Source of the DNA: Tragulus kanchil
Taxonomy: Eukaryota; Chordata; Mammalia; Artiodactyla; Tragulidae
Direction: 5' to 3'
Length of the DNA stretch: 64,000 bases
Assembly (NCBI GenBank): GCA_022376925.1
Contig: JAIOJX010000005.1
Coordinates: 93,531,001 to 93,595,000 of the forward strand
The notes under the pieces were generated by a model. That model was not told the DNA's origin. It searched no databases and was given only the letters and a program-made list of their open reading frames with translations. Positions 1-12,368 of the stretch are shown piece after piece (position 1 is the first letter of the stretch; each line of letters starts with the position of its first letter). Position numbers and translations under genes: made by a program.

Positions 1-2163
1 AAAAATTATCATTTGGCAACAATTGTAATGATGACTGATACAGACAAGGATCAGCAGTGGATGCCAAATTTGTGGGTGAAAGTTTGAATAGGAACAGTGG
101 AATCACTGAGCTTGTTTATTATAAAAAGGAAAAGCAGTAACTTGGGGCCTTCCCAAAGGCAGGCGGAGGTCTGGGGAGACAAAGTTATGGTAGTCCTTAT
201 TCAGGGCCGAGGGGGATGAACAGAGTTCCAGCTGCATGTCCTCCCAGTGGATAACTCTGAAAGCTTCTCAGGGGACCCAGTAGTCCCCAGCACCCATGAT
301 GATGTCCCTCTACTGGATTTTCTCCTCTCTCACTCCTGCCTCAGGCCATCACCTCCCAAACCAATCCCCACCCCAAGTCCTATCTCGGGGCCCCGCTTCA
401 AGGGCACTAAGGCAACTTGCTTGGTGGGCTCCCGAGCCTCAGGGAGTCCATTCGGCTTGGGGACCAGTCAGGAGCAACTTCTGCGGTTGAGTTGAGGGTC
501 AGTGGGTGGTACCCCTGGGTGGGGTTAGTGGAGGGTGGGGGGCACAGCACAGTCATCTGCTCCCAGGCTTTGGAATGGAGCCCCGGAAGGATGAGTTGCC
601 ACCTGCTGCCATGCAGGAGAGGTCTGGGAGAGCCCTGTGGGCACTACCAGTCACCCTGGAGGTGCTTTTGAGACGGTCAGAGTGATCTTCATGGGCAGCA
701 TCAGTGCACAGATGCACCAAGCCACGGCCTGGATGAGCTCACCGAGGAGGGAGTGGGGAGAGAGGAGACGACCAAGAATAGAGGCTCCTGGGACATTCCA
801 AAGTCTGCACGTCAGGATGAGAGGGTGGGCCGGCCAGGGGACCCACGGGGTGAGTGGCAGGTGAGGTGAGACTCGGGGCCAGCTGTGTGGGCTGGGACTC
901 TACTGCTGCTCTGGGTCCCTGCCAGGGAGGAGCGCAGCCAGGATGGAGTGACTCACCACATCAAGGGCAGCCAGCAGCGTGGGGGCACACTGGCTGCTGA
1001 GCTCGTCCCTCTAGCAGGGAGGAGGGGTCAGCTGCCTCAGGGGGCCGCATGGCCTAGGAGGAATGGCGGCTAATAAATATAGATAGAATTTAGAAAAATT
1101 ATCATTTGGCAACAATTGTAATGATGACTGATACAGACAAGGATCAGCAGTGGATGCCAAATTTGTGGGTGAAAGTTTGAATAGGAACAGTGGAATCACT
1201 GAGCTTGTTTATTATAAAAAGGAAAAGCAGTAACTTGGGGCCTTCCCAAAGGCAGGCGGAGGTCTGGGGAGACAAAGTTATGGTAGTCCTTATTCAGGGC
1301 CGAGGGGGATGAACAGAGTTCCAGCTGCATGTCCTCCCAGTGGATAACTCTGAAAGCTTCTCAGGGGACCCAGTAGTCCCCAGCACCCATGATGATGTCC
1401 CTCTACTGGATTTTCTCCTCTCTCACTCCTGCCTCAGGCCATCACCTCCCAAACCAATCCCCACCCCAAGTCCTATCTCGGGCCCTGCTTCAAGGGCACT
1501 AAGGCAACTTGCTTGGTGGGCTCCCGAGCCTCAGGGAGTCCATTCGGCTTGGGGACCAGTCAGGAGCAACTTCTGCGGTTGAGTTGAGGGTCAGTGGGTG
1601 GTACCCCTGGGTGGGGTTAGTGGAGGGTGGGGGGCACAGCACAGTCATCTGCTCCCAGGCTTTGGAATGGAGCCCCGGAAGGATGAGTTGCCACCTGCTG
1701 CCATGCAGGAGAGGTCTGGGAGAGCCCTGTGGGCACTACCAGTCACCCTGGAGGTGCTTTTGAGACGGTCAGAGTGATCTTCATGGGCAGCATCAGTGCA
1801 CAGATGCACCAAGCCACGGCCTGGATGAGCTCACCGAGGAGGGAGTGGGGAGAGAGGAGACGACCAAGAATAGAGGCTCCTGGGACATTCCAAAGTCTGC
1901 ACGTCAGGATGAGAGGGTGGGCCGGCCAGGGGACCCACGGGGTGAGTGGCAGGTGAGGTGAGACTCGGGGCCAGCTGTGTGGGCTGGGACTCTACTGCTG
2001 CTCTGCGGGTCCCTGCCAGGGAGGGGAGCGCAGCCAGGATGGAGTGACTCACCACATCAAGGGCAGCCAGCAGCGTGGAGGGCGCCACAGCCTGGCTGCT
2101 GAGCTCGTCCCCCCTTTGGCTGTCCTGAGATCCAGGGAGGAGGGGTCAGCTGCCTCAGGGCCG
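1..2163. repeat. Direct tandem duplication D1
   Basis: Copy 1 is 1-1049, cut by the window start; copy 2 is 1094-2163, offset 1093. They are nearly identical until about 910. After that copy 1 loses bases relative to copy 2 (around 912, 930, 990 and 1010). Positions 1050-1093 are a junction segment matching neither continuation. Error density rising toward the end of copy 1 is what a low-quality contig end looks like. Confidence 0.93.
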
Positions 2164-2230
2164 TTGCATCTCTGACCTATCGTTAGCACTCAGGGGAGGA
2201 GAATAACTGACCTTTTTTCCCTTGTTTTTT
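1..2230. other. Anonymous GC-rich non-coding DNA
   Basis: Apart from duplication D1, no repeat family, exon or RNA was recognised. Open frames here are at most about 85 codons and match no family I know. Confidence 0.5.
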
Positions 2231-2322
2231 TTGGTTTTTAAATCTGTTTTCTACTTTGAGCAGATGTTATCTTTTTGCGTGTAAGAAGAAACAGTGAATT
2301 TTATTCTCTTTAAAAGTAAGTT

Positions 2323-2598
2323 GGGGGGGGGGGCTTCCTTGGTGGTCCAGTGGGTAAAGAGTCCACCTTGCAGTGCAAGGGGCACTGGTTTGATCCCTGG
2401 CCTGGGAAGATCCCACATGCTGAGGAACGGCTGGACTGGTGTGTTCACTTACGAGCCAGAGCTCTGGAGTGCATGTGCTCAGAGCCAGTGCTCTGCAACA
2501 AGAGAGGCCACTGCAGTGGGAGGCCCACACAGGCCAAAGAATAAAGATGGATGAAAATAAATAAATAAAAAACCAATAAAAGAGGCCAAAATAAAAAA
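2323..2598 (+). mobile_element. CHR-like variant SINE (copy A) nested in L1
   Basis: A tRNA-Glu-type head (GGCTTCCTTGGTGGTCCAG, then box-B-like GGTTTGATCCC) is followed by the variant body with GAGCTCTGGAGTGCATG and an AT-rich tail. A G-run precedes the head. Flanking direct repeats AAAAGTAAGTT at 2312-2322 and 2599-2609 form an 11-bp target-site duplication. The host sequence is an L1 fragment. Confidence 0.85.
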
Positions 2599-2609
2599 AA
2601 AAGTAAGTT

Positions 2610-2740
2610 AGAATATTTGCAAAGCATATATCAGCTACAGGGCTAATATCCAAAATTTCAAGAAACTCATACAACGCAAAAAAACAAAAGAAGAAGAAAC
2701 TGAGGGATATGTGATTTAAAATGGGCAAAAATCCTGAATA
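2610..2740 (+). mobile_element. L1 LINE fragment (late ORF2 region)
   Basis: The order of words (aatatttgcaaagcatatat, then gggctaatatccaaaat, then actcatacaac, then aaaatgggcaaaaatcctga) is the recognisable late ORF2 segment of mammalian L1. It is diverged and non-coding, and is the host of SINE copy A. Confidence 0.75.
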
Positions 2741-3364
2741 CAAACATGCCTCCTTTTATCATGCTTTGCTGTATTGTACTTCACAAATATTGCTTATTTT
2801 TTTCAAATTCGGTATCTGTAGCCAAAAAAAAAACGTTAAGTTGCATATTGGTTCCAGATCCCTTACGTGGGTTGATGACAGCCTCACAGCTCCCAAGGGG
2901 ATCTGGGGACTTCACACCCAGGGGAGGGCAAGTCACCTGGACTTTGGTTCAGTGGGGCTGGACTTCTAGGTGATCTGAGCACCTTCCCCTGAAGAGAACC
3001 AGACCCACACTTCAGACAGCCTGTGTGGCGTCTCTGGGCCCCTGCTGTCCATGAGGATGCAAGAGAGGCAGGTCTCTGCACACTGGGCTGGCAAGAGGCA
3101 GAGGGGCATCATTGCCTGTCATTCTGGTTGTATACATGACCTTCCTAAGAGGGCAGGTGTGGAGGTCATTGTCTCCTGGACCAAGGCTGGCTCAGAAAAA
3201 CCATTTGGCCACCATCACAAATATTCATGGTTAAAATAGATTTGTATAGCATTCACTTGCTACACGGTCACTGAGCATCCACTCTGTGTTGTCCACCATT
3301 CTGGCTGCTGGGGATGTAGCAGTTAACAGAAGATGCAGTCAGAGTAAGGTCAGGACCATCTAAC
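2741..3364. other. Anonymous sequence with a possible old DNA-transposon scrap
   Basis: Positions 2755-2830 faintly resemble old Tigger/mariner-type sequence (ctgtattgtacttcacaaat), but not enough to assign. The rest shows no gene or repeat that I recognise. Confidence 0.3.
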
Positions 3365-3374
3365 CATCTCATCC

Positions 3375-3513
3375 CCTCGTTGGATGGCATCATCAACTCA
3401 ATGGACATGAGCTTGAGCGAGCTTTGGGAGATGGAAGGACGGGGAAGCCTGGCGTGCTGCAGTCTGTGGGGTCACAAAGAGACAGACATGACTGAGCAAC
3501 TACACAGCAACAA
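3375..3513 (+). mobile_element. BovB LINE 3' end
   Basis: This is the terminal part of the BovB (RTE clade) ORF plus 3' UTR. The translated frame contains INSMDMSLSELWEMEGRGS, the diagnostic BovB C-terminus, followed by GACATGACTGAGCAACT and an ACAACA tail. It is 5'-truncated, as is usual for LINE copies. BovB came to ruminants by horizontal transfer and is a lineage marker. Confidence 0.9.
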
Positions 3514-3519
3514 CAAAGG

Positions 3520-3955
3520 TCAGGGACAGGGGGACGGCAGTGACCGTGGATGCAATGGGCAGAGGCGGGGCCAGGGCCTGGAGCTGAGCCGAAGCAACCC
3601 AGTCCGCCATGCCTCTCCTGACTGAGCACGGGAGTGACCAGGTCCGAGAGCCCCTTTCAAAAGCAGCCCCACACCAAGTGAGGAATCTGAGGACTGGAGC
3701 AGGAAGAGCTGCCCGGGGCCTTAAGTGGGTGCCCTTCTCCCAGCCTCAGCCAACTCCCTGCCCCTCCTTCACAAAATGCTCCATGCTCCCTCACCCTCAC
3801 TGCCCGTTCTGAGCACCCAGCCCCACCAACACCTGGCACCACCCAGGAAAGGTGACCTTGGTGTGTACCACAGGGACAGGTCACAGACAGTGGCATTTAT
3901 AACACATCACAGGACGTGATCAAGCCAGCTGAAAATCAATGTGGTAAAGCAGAAA
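3520..3955. other. Anonymous single-copy DNA
   Basis: GC-rich unique sequence between the BovB tail and D2. No exon, RNA or repeat recognised. Confidence 0.4.
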
Positions 3956-6208
3956 ACAAAAGTCTGCTGATGCGGTAACCTTTCTCTGGCTCTGGGTAGT
4001 TTCTATGGCGATGGTTCTTTGGGGCTTTGGACTCCTGGAAATGTGGAGGTCATCCCTGCAGTTCTCCTCACAGTGTCTCCGTCAATTGCCTTTTCGGACT
4101 GAATCCCCAGGGTGAGAACTCTCTCATCACCTCATTGTTTTTTGTTAGATTTTCCTGTCTTTTCCAAAATGTGCACAAAGCATGAGTTACTCTTATAACT
4201 GAAAACCCAATACTTTCATTAAAATGCAGAGGAAAGTTTACAGTTTACTTTTAAAAGAAGCTGCTCTGGCCAAGCCTGAACTAGGTAAAGTGGACGCTTG
4301 AGGGTCCTTCCGGCTGGCACCTGACCCGCTGCAGGGCTCTGGGTGTCTGGCACGACACAGGGGTGAGCAGATTGCTGATTCACCAATCAAAGGGCCTCTT
4401 GGTTTGGGCCTGGGATCTTCTTGGCCTCTGAGTCTCCTCCTGTCCATGGCTCCTCTCATTTTTCTTCTTCCAAAATGACCAAAAGAAATACAGCCTCCCA
4501 CTTCAGTGGGGAAAAAAAATACTCATCTAAGTAGCCTTTTAATAAAAACAGAGGCTCTCACTTGATCACAAAATCAATTAGTTGGTGGAGAATTTTATTA
4601 GTCAATCATGTAAGTAATTAAAAACATTGATTGATGGGGGCGCCGGGGGCCAAGAGCGGCTACCTCTCCCCAGCAATGTGGGGCAGCGGCTGGCACGGGG
4701 GCACCGGGAAGTGATCCTGAGTGGGGGCTTTTAAATCACTCCCAGCATGCCTCTTCCAAGGTCAAACCAGAACACATTAGACAAGGGCCTCAGCCAATCT
4801 TGGAGCCTCCATTTTTTCATATGAAAATTAACAGGGTTGATAGCATGGGATTCTCTCCTGGATGAAAGGAGACAGAGCTTGAATGGTGAGAGGCACAGCC
4901 TCCGGCTCATGACAGGTGGGGCTGTATTCCTGAGGGTCAAGGAACTCTAGGCCGTGGATTCAAGTTCAGTCTTGTCCTGGGGTCTCGGGCTAGGAGGGTC
5001 AGAATGGGCAGGGGGCTGGGTCTCCTGAGTCAGGCCTCACCAGGCAAGGGCTCTCCCAGATTCATCTGACCAGAGGTGGGGCACAAAAGTCTGCTGATGC
5101 GGTAACCTTTCTCTGGCTCTGGGTAGTTTCTATGGCGATGGTTCTTTGGGGCTTTGGACTCCTGGAAATGTGGAGGTCATCCCTGCAGTTCTCCTCACAG
5201 TGTCTCCGTCAATTGCCTTTTCGGACTGAATCCCAGGGTGAGAACTCTCTCATCACCTCATTGTTTTTTGTTAGATTTTCCTGTCTCTTCCAAAATGTGC
5301 ACAAAGCATGAGTTACTCTTATAACTGAAAACCCAATACTTTCATTAAAATGCAGAGGAAAGTTTACAGTTTACTTTTAAAAGAAGCTGCTCTGGCCAAG
5401 CCTGAACTAGGTAAAGTGGACGCTTGAGGGTCCTTCCGGCTGGCACCTGACCCGCTGCAGGGCTCTGGGTGTCTGGCACGACACAGGGGTGAGCAGATTG
5501 CTGATTCACCAATCAAAGGGCCTCTTGGTTTGGGCCTGGGATCTTCTTGGCCTCTGAGTCTCCTCCTGTCCATGGCTCCTCTCATTTTTCTTCTTCCAAA
5601 ATGACCAAAAGAAATACAGCCTCCCACTTCAGTGGGGAAAAAAAATACTCATCTAAGTAGCCTTTTAATAAAAACAGAGGCTCTCACTTGATCACAAAAT
5701 CAATTAGTTGGTGGAGAATTTTATTAGTCAATCATGTAAGTAATTAAAAACATTGATTGATGGGGGCGCCGGGGGCCAAGAGCGGCTACCTCTCCCCAGC
5801 AATGTGGGGCAGCGGCTGGCACGGGGGCACCGGGAAGTGATCCTGAGTGGGGGCTTTTAAATCACTCCCAGCATGCCTCTTCCAAGGTCAAACCAGAACA
5901 CATTAGACAAGGGCCTCAGCCAATCTTGGAGCCTCCATTTTTTCATATGAAAATTAACAGGGTTGATAGCATGGGATTCTCTCCTGGATGAAAGGAGACA
6001 GAGCTTGAATGGTGAGAGGCACAGCCTCCGGCTCATGACAGGTGGGGCTGTATTCCTGAGGGTCAAGGAACTCTAGGCCGTGGATTCAAGTTCAGTCTTG
6101 TCCTGGGGTCTCGGGCTAGGAGGGTCAGAATGGGCAGGGGGCTGGGTCTCCTGAGTCAGGCCTCACCAGGCAAGGGCTCTCCCAGATTCATCTGACCAGA
6201 GGTGGGGC
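3956..6208. repeat. Direct tandem duplication D2
   Basis: Copy 1 is 3956-5082 (1127 bp) and copy 2 is 5083-6208 (1126 bp). They differ by one C in a C-run near 4108 and by a substitution near 4157. The junction is GGGGCA/CAAAAG with only a CA overlap. This is one of the cleanest units. Its content is anonymous AT/GC-mixed DNA without recognisable genes. Confidence 0.96.
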
Positions 6209-6296
6209 AGGTGATAAGCATGCCCAGCCTCCTATGCTCAGCACTCAAATTCGAGGGGAGAAGAAACGGACTCTCTCTTGGCAGGAGAGGGGCAGG

Positions 6297-8474
6297 TTCT
6301 GAGAAAGTATGTGGAACCAGAATACTTCCGTGGCCATTTGGGGAATTATCACCTGCTGCACTGGACACCCCTCCCAGAGGCCCAAGAGTGGTATCCTCTG
6401 TCGTGAGAAGCGCCCACCCTGGCGCCTGCTTCGGAGGGATCATGACGGACCTCCACTGACCGAGTGCCCTGCCTGTGTCTGACACTGAGCAAATTACCCT
6501 ACTACCTCCTTTTCACGACACACCGGTGGAAGTTACTTCCCCACTCCACGGATGAGGAGGGGGTACCTAGGGAATCCATCACTTAACTGCTCTGATGTAA
6601 GTTCTCTCCCCTGTCTGGGCCTCCCAGTCCCTCTGTCCAGTAATGGGACACCTGAGAAGCCCCTCAGGACCAGACTCTAAGGGCACCTCCACTAACACAG
6701 AGATCTGTGCAATGAGCCAGAAAGAGGGGGCTCAGGAATTAGACCCTGGAGTGGGGAAGGGAGGAGCAGAGCCTGAGGGTCCTCTGCTGTCAGCCTCCTT
6801 GCCCACAGGACTCAGTCCTGCCTGAGGGTCCTCAGGAGGGAGCCTCAGTCTGATGGGAGCCCAGTTCCTCAGAGCCACTTGGGACAGTCACCCCCACGCC
6901 AGGCCCTTATCCAGCTGCACCCTCCTCCCCAAGAACCCTAGAAATCTCACCTCTTTGGGCCCTATATGCTCGCCCCACCTGCAAGGATTCCCAGCTTCCT
7001 TCCTGGCACACAGTTTTGCAAAGCCACCCCGGAAAGCGGGCCCTGGGGGTGCTTTATGCAGGCTGTTCGTTCTCTGTAAAGCCTGGCTATTTGTTTAGAC
7101 TAGCTGACATTTCCATGGTATTTTATTAAAGAAAATATCCTGGGGGAGAAGGCGGGATGTTTGCACACAGCTTATACCCTCCGCCTCTGGTCCCCAGTGC
7201 CAGGGAGCAGCTTGGTCTGTACACCTCGACTGGGCGGGTGAGGCAGCAGGGGTGCCAGTCTCTCCCCCAGACTTGTTTCCCGAGAAGGAGTGGTAACACA
7301 GCCCCCCACAGACACAGAGCCCTTCAAGGTCTCTGCTTGGCCCTGTGCTCTGAGGGGCAGGACAGACCAGAGGTGAGACCACAGCTTCTGAGAAAGTATG
7401 TGGACCCAAAAGTGGCCATTTGGGGAATTATCACCTGCTGCACTGGACACCCCTCCCAGAGGCCCAAGAGTGGTATCCTCTGTCGTGAGAAGCGCCCACC
7501 CTGGCGCCTGCTTCGGAGGGATCATGACGGACCTCCACTGACCGAGTGCCCTGCCTGTGTCTGACACTGAGCAAATTACCCTACTACCTCCTTTTCACGA
7601 CACACCGGTGGAAGTTACTTCCCCACTCCACGGATGAGGAGGGGGTACCTAGGGAATCCATCACTTAACTGCTCTGATGTAAGTTCTCTCCCCTGTCTGG
7701 GCCTCCCAGTCCCTCTGTCCAGTAATGGGACACCTGAGAAGCCCCTCAGGACCAGACTCTAAGGGCACCTCCACTAACACAGAGATCTGTGCAATGAGCC
7801 AGAAAGAGGGGGCTCAGGAATTAGACCCTGGAGTGGGGAAGGGAGGAGCAGAGCCTGAGGGTCCTCTGCTGTCAGCCTCCTTGCCCACAGGACTCAGTCC
7901 TGCCTGAGGGTCCTCAGGAGGGAGCCTCAGTCTGATGGGAGCCCAGTTCCTCAGAGCCACTTGGGACAGTCACCCCCACGCCAGGCCCTTATCCAGCTGC
8001 ACCCTCCTCCCCAAGAACCCTAGAAATCTCACCTCTTTGGGCCCTATATGCTCGCCCCACCTGCAAGGATTCCCAGCTTCCTTCCTGGCACACAGTTTTG
8101 CAAAGCCACCTCCAAAAGAGGGCCCTGGAGGTGCTTGTACGCAGGCTGCTCATCCTCTGTAAAGCCTGGCTATTTGTTTAGACTCGCTGACATTTCCACG
8201 GTCTTTTATTAAAGAAAACATCCTGGGAAGAAGGCAGGATGTTTGCACACAGCTTATACCCTCCACTTCTGGTCCCCAGTGCCAGGGAGCAGCTTGGTCT
8301 GTACACCTCGACTGGGCGGGTGAGGCAGCAGGGGTGCCAGTCTCTCCCCCAGACTTGTTTCCCGAGAAGGAGTGGTAACACAGCCCCCCACAGACACAGA
8401 GCCCTTCAAGGTCTCTGCTTGGCCCTGTGCTCTGAGGGGGCAGGACAGACCGAGGCCAGGTGAGACCACAGCTT
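6297..8474. repeat. Direct tandem duplication D3 with a divergent patch
   Basis: Copy 1 is 6297-7384 and copy 2 is 7385-8474, offset about 1082-1088. Most of the unit is identical. Positions 7403-7412 at the head of copy 2 are shorter than 6315-6330. Between 7023 and 7195 (against about 8103-8275) there are some 20 mostly transitional differences. No coding content was recognised. Confidence 0.93.
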
Positions 8475-10730
8475 CCTCCATGGGAGGACCATGGTCAGTG
8501 ACCCCACGAGGGACGCCCGTTCAGCTCTGCCAGCGGTGCCCTGTGTTGGTCTGTCTCGGGTACTTGTGGGCTATGGCCTTCGCTCTCCTTTGTGTCTTTG
8601 TTGTCAGCGTCTGCCAGAGGCCCTGGAAGCCAGAGGATGGGGCTAACAGCTGGCGGGCTCCATTCTGAGCTAACAGTCCTGGTTACTCTGTAGGGTCTAT
8701 CTCAAGGACCACCTTCTTCCCCAGGCATCCCTGCCAGGTGCACCTGTGGCAGAGGAATATACTTCCCCATCAATTCTCACCCGGGCACTTCTCGGGGGTC
8801 TCGCCTCCCCTCGAGCACCAGACTAAGGTGTCACCGTCACACGGACTGGGGTGTGGGTCCCAGCCCTGCCCCTAGCTGGCTGAGTCCCTGTGCAGCTGCC
8901 GATAAGGACCTGCTGAGTAGCCGCATGGAGAGCCCTAGGGCGCTTACCGTGCATGCTGGACCTTCCCCAGGGCCGCGCCCTGGAGTCCCGTCTCCTTCAT
9001 CATGCCTGCAGTGCAGTCTAGGTACCAGGTCCTGGAACCTGGCCTGGAAAGGAGACAGAATACTGGCACACGCCAATGCTGTGTTCTTACCTGTTCCGGA
9101 AAAGAGGGAAGAAGGGCTAGCTCGGCACTGTCATCCTGTGATGCCTGGCAGGAAGAACCAAAGACGGGGCTGGCTTGGCCTTAATTAAATCACCCACAGC
9201 CCCGGCTCATCGAGATAAATTGCTTTCATTCCCATGGACTCATCGCAGGCAGCATCCTTTCGGGTCTGTATAAATATCCCCCTGCCCCCACTCCAGCTCC
9301 CACCTGCAAATCACAGGAGGTGTTTCCCTTTTAATTGAGATCAACTACTGACAATTAGGGATCCTTGGCCTCAGTCGCCATGACAAGACTATGCATTTGT
9401 GGATTTGGTTCCTGAGAGGAGACTGAGCGGGCCTAGGGAGGCCCAGTGGACGAGGCTGAGCTGGTGTGGAGGGGTGTGGGGAGAGACTCCTTGCTGCAGC
9501 CCAGAATCCACTTGCTGGAGGAGGGGATGATCCCCAGGAAGTACCCCATAGGTCAAGTTTTAAGATGATGAAGGTCTACCTGAGGGTCAGGCCTGGGCAT
9601 CCTCCATGGGAGGACCATGGTCAGTGACCCCACGAGGGACGCCCGTTCAGCTCTGCCAGCGGTGCCCTGTGTTGGTCTGTCTCGTACTTGTGGGCTATGG
9701 CCTTCGCTCTCCTTTGTGTCTTTGTTGTCAGCGTCTGCCAGAGGCCCTGGAAGCCAGAGGATGGGGCTAACAGCTGGCGGGCTCCATTCTGAGCTAACAG
9801 TCCTGGTTACTCTGTAGGGTCTATCTCAAGGACCACCTTCTTCCCCAGGCATCCCTGCCAGGTGCACCTGTGGCAGAGGAATATACTTCCCCATCAATTC
9901 TCACCCGGGCACTTCTCGGGGGTCTCGCCTCCCCTCGAGCACCAGACTAAGGTGTCACCGTCACACGGACTGGGGTGTGGGTCCCAGCCCTGCCCCTAGC
10001 TGGCTGAGTCCCTGTGCAGCTGCCGATAAGGACCTGCTGAGTAGCCGCATGGAGAGCCCTAGGGCGCTTACCGTGCATGCTGGACCTTCCCCAGGGCCGC
10101 GCCCTGGAGTCCCCGTCTCCTTCATCATGCCTGCAGTGCAGTCTAGGTACCAGGTCCTGGAACCTGGCCTGGAAAGGAGACAGAATACTGGCACACGCCA
10201 ATGCTGTGTTCTTACCTGTTCCGGAAAAGAGGGAAGAAGGGCTAGCTCGGCACTGTCATCCTGTGATGCCTGGCAGGAAGAACCAAAGACGGGGCTGGCT
10301 TGGCCTTAATTAAATCACCCACAGCCCCGGCTCATCGAGATAAATTGCTTTCATTCCCATGGACTCATCGCAGGCAGCATCCTTTCGGGTCTGTATAAAT
10401 ATCCCCGTGCCCCCCACTCCAGCTCCCACCTGCAAATCACAGGAGGTGTTTCCCTTTTAATTGAGATCAACTACTGACAATTAGGGATCCTTGGCCTCAG
10501 TCGCCATGACAAGACTATGCATTTGTGGATTTGGTTCCTGAGAGGAGACTGAGCGGGCCTAGGGAGGCCCAGTGGACGAGGCTGAGCTGGTGTGGAGGGG
10601 TGTGGGGAGAGACTCCTTGCTGCAGCCCAGAATCCACTTGCTGGAGGAGGGGATGATCCCCAGGAAGTACCCCATAGGTCAAGTTTTAAGATGATGAAGG
10701 TCTACCTGAGGGTCAGGCCTGGGCATCCTC
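8474..10730. repeat. Direct tandem duplication D4
   Basis: Copy 1 is 8474-9599 and copy 2 is 9600-10725, with TCCTC shared at both edges (8474, 9600 and 10726). Differences are a handful of one-base indels in homopolymers. It starts exactly where D3 ends. The content is anonymous GC-rich DNA. Confidence 0.96.
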
Positions 10731-10739
10731 ACAGGAGGG

Positions 10740-10822
10740 GGTGGGTTGGGAGAGCAGAGGAAGAAAGGGAGGAGCACAGAGGGAAGAGGGAGGGGCAGGG
10801 GAAAGGGGAGAGCACTGGGGTC
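10740..10822 (+). repeat. Polypurine tract
   Basis: A G/A-only or nearly so run of about 80 bases (gagcagaggaagaaaggga and onward). Such tracts can form triplex DNA. It is repeated at 11861-11945 by duplication D5. Confidence 0.7.
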
Positions 10823-10904
10823 TCTGAGACCAGAGCAGACACCTCTCATTGACCTCCCTGCTCCCCTCAGGGCCCCCAACACCCATCTTCACACACAGGT
10901 TAGC

Positions 10905-11245
10905 CAGAGTGAGCTTTCCAAACAGTCAGACCCTGACACTCCTTCATGCAAAACTCTTAGCAGCTTCCTGTCACCAGTTGAATAAATTCCACATCCTTCT
11001 GATGGCCCCTAGGGCCCTTCGTGGCCTTCTGGCCCCTCTCCTTCTTCAGCCACTTCCTTCCCTGGGACCACGCTGCCGCCCTTCCTTCCAGCCTCAGCCC
11101 CCTGCACTTTTCTTTCCGTCAGGCCCCCTGTCTCCTCACCTGTCTGGCTTTTTCTCTCGCTCCAGCCTGAGCTCAGCTGTTGTTTCTCAGGAGAGGCCCT
11201 CCCTAAGCGCTCCGGCCATCCTGTGTGAATCACCTCCCAGCAAAC
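10905..11245 (-). mobile_element. L2 LINE 3' fragment (antisense)
   Basis: The order matches the antisense L2 3' region: CTTAGCAGCTTCCTGTCACC, then AATAAATTCCACATCCTT, GGCCCTTCGTGGCCTTCTGG, TCAGGAGAGGCCCTCCCTAA. It is ancient and diverged. It accounts for a 224-codon open frame running 10849-11523, which is not a gene. Confidence 0.65.
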
Positions 11246-11860
11246 CCTTCCCCCTCAACCTGTCTGCCCCGCTTCACTGGGCCTGCTGGTCAGAGCTGGC
11301 TAGCGTGTCCCTTACTGACCTGCTGGCTGTCTCTCTGCTGACAGTGGTAGGGACTCACCTGTCTGGCCTCTGCACTGAGTGGTTGGTGCTTCAGGCTCAT
11401 CAGTGTAGCCCACCTCCCCGCACCAGCAGGCTGTCAGCTCACGGAGGGCCTGGCTCCTGCCGCCCTCAAGCGGGGCACCACCATGTGATGCCCTACAGGC
11501 AGCATCCTTTCGGGTCTGTATAAATATCCCGTGCCCCCACTCCAGCTCCCACCTGCAAATCACAGGAGGTGTTTCCTTTAATTGAGATCAACTACTGACA
11601 ATTAGGGATCCTTGGCCTCAGTCGCCATGACAAGACTATGCATTTGTGGATTTGGTTCCTGAGAGGAGACTGAGCGGGCCTAGGGAGGCCCAGTGGACGA
11701 GGCTGAGCTGGTGTGGAGGGGTGTGGGGAGAGACTCCTTGCTGCAGCCCAGAATCCACTTGCTGGAGGAGGGGATGATCCCCAGGAAGTACCCCATAGGT
11801 CAAGTTTTAAGATGATGAAGGTCTACCTGAGGGTCAGGCCTGGGCATCCTCACAGGAGGG

Positions 11861-11945
11861 GGTGGGTTGGGAGAGCAGAGGAAGAAAGGGAGGAGCACAG
11901 AGGGAAGAGGGAGGGGCAGGGGAAAGGGGAGAGCACTGGGGTCTC
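11861..11945 (+). repeat. Polypurine tract, second copy
   Basis: D5 copy of the tract at 10740, with the same composition. Confidence 0.7.
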
Positions 11946-12027
11946 TGAGACCAGAGCAGACACCTCTCATTGACCTCCCTGCTCCCCTCAGGGCCCCCAA
12001 CACCCATCTTCACACACAGGTTAGCCA

Positions 12028-12368
12028 GAGTGAGCTTTCCAAACAGTCAGACCCTGACACTCCTTCATGCAAAACTCTTAGCAGCTTCCTGTCACCAGTT
12101 GAATAAATTCCACATCCCTTCTGATGGCCCCTAGGGCCCTTCGTGGCCTTCTGGCCCCTCTCCTTCTTCAGCCACTTCCTTCCCTGGGACCACGCTGCCG
12201 CCCTTCCTTCCAGCCTCAGCCCCCTGCACTTTTCTTTCCGTCAGGCCCCCTGTCTCCTCACCTGTCTGGCTTTTTCTCTCGCTCCAGCCTGAGCTCAGCT
12301 GTTGTTTCTCAGGAGAGGCCCTCCCTAAGCGCTCCGGCCATCCTGTGTGAATCACCTCCCAGCAAACC
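12028..12368 (-). mobile_element. L2 LINE 3' fragment, D5 copy
   Basis: Second copy of the L2 relic at 10905, identical apart from one added C near 12118. Both copies share the same old mutations, so the duplication is much younger than the L2 insertion. Confidence 0.65.

Noticed and set aside
2755..2830. Old DNA transposon (Tigger/mariner-like)
   Set aside because: The resemblance is limited to a few short AT-rich words; no terminal inverted repeat or TA duplication was seen.
9268..9277. TATAAATA promoter-like motif, also at about 10393 and 11518
   Set aside because: One motif tripled by D4/D5, with no initiator, exon or CpG island linked to it.
10849..11523. 224-codon plus-strand frame, repeated as a 164-codon frame at 12124
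   Set aside because: It lies over an antisense L2 relic. The repeated frame comes from duplication D5, not from a conserved gene family.
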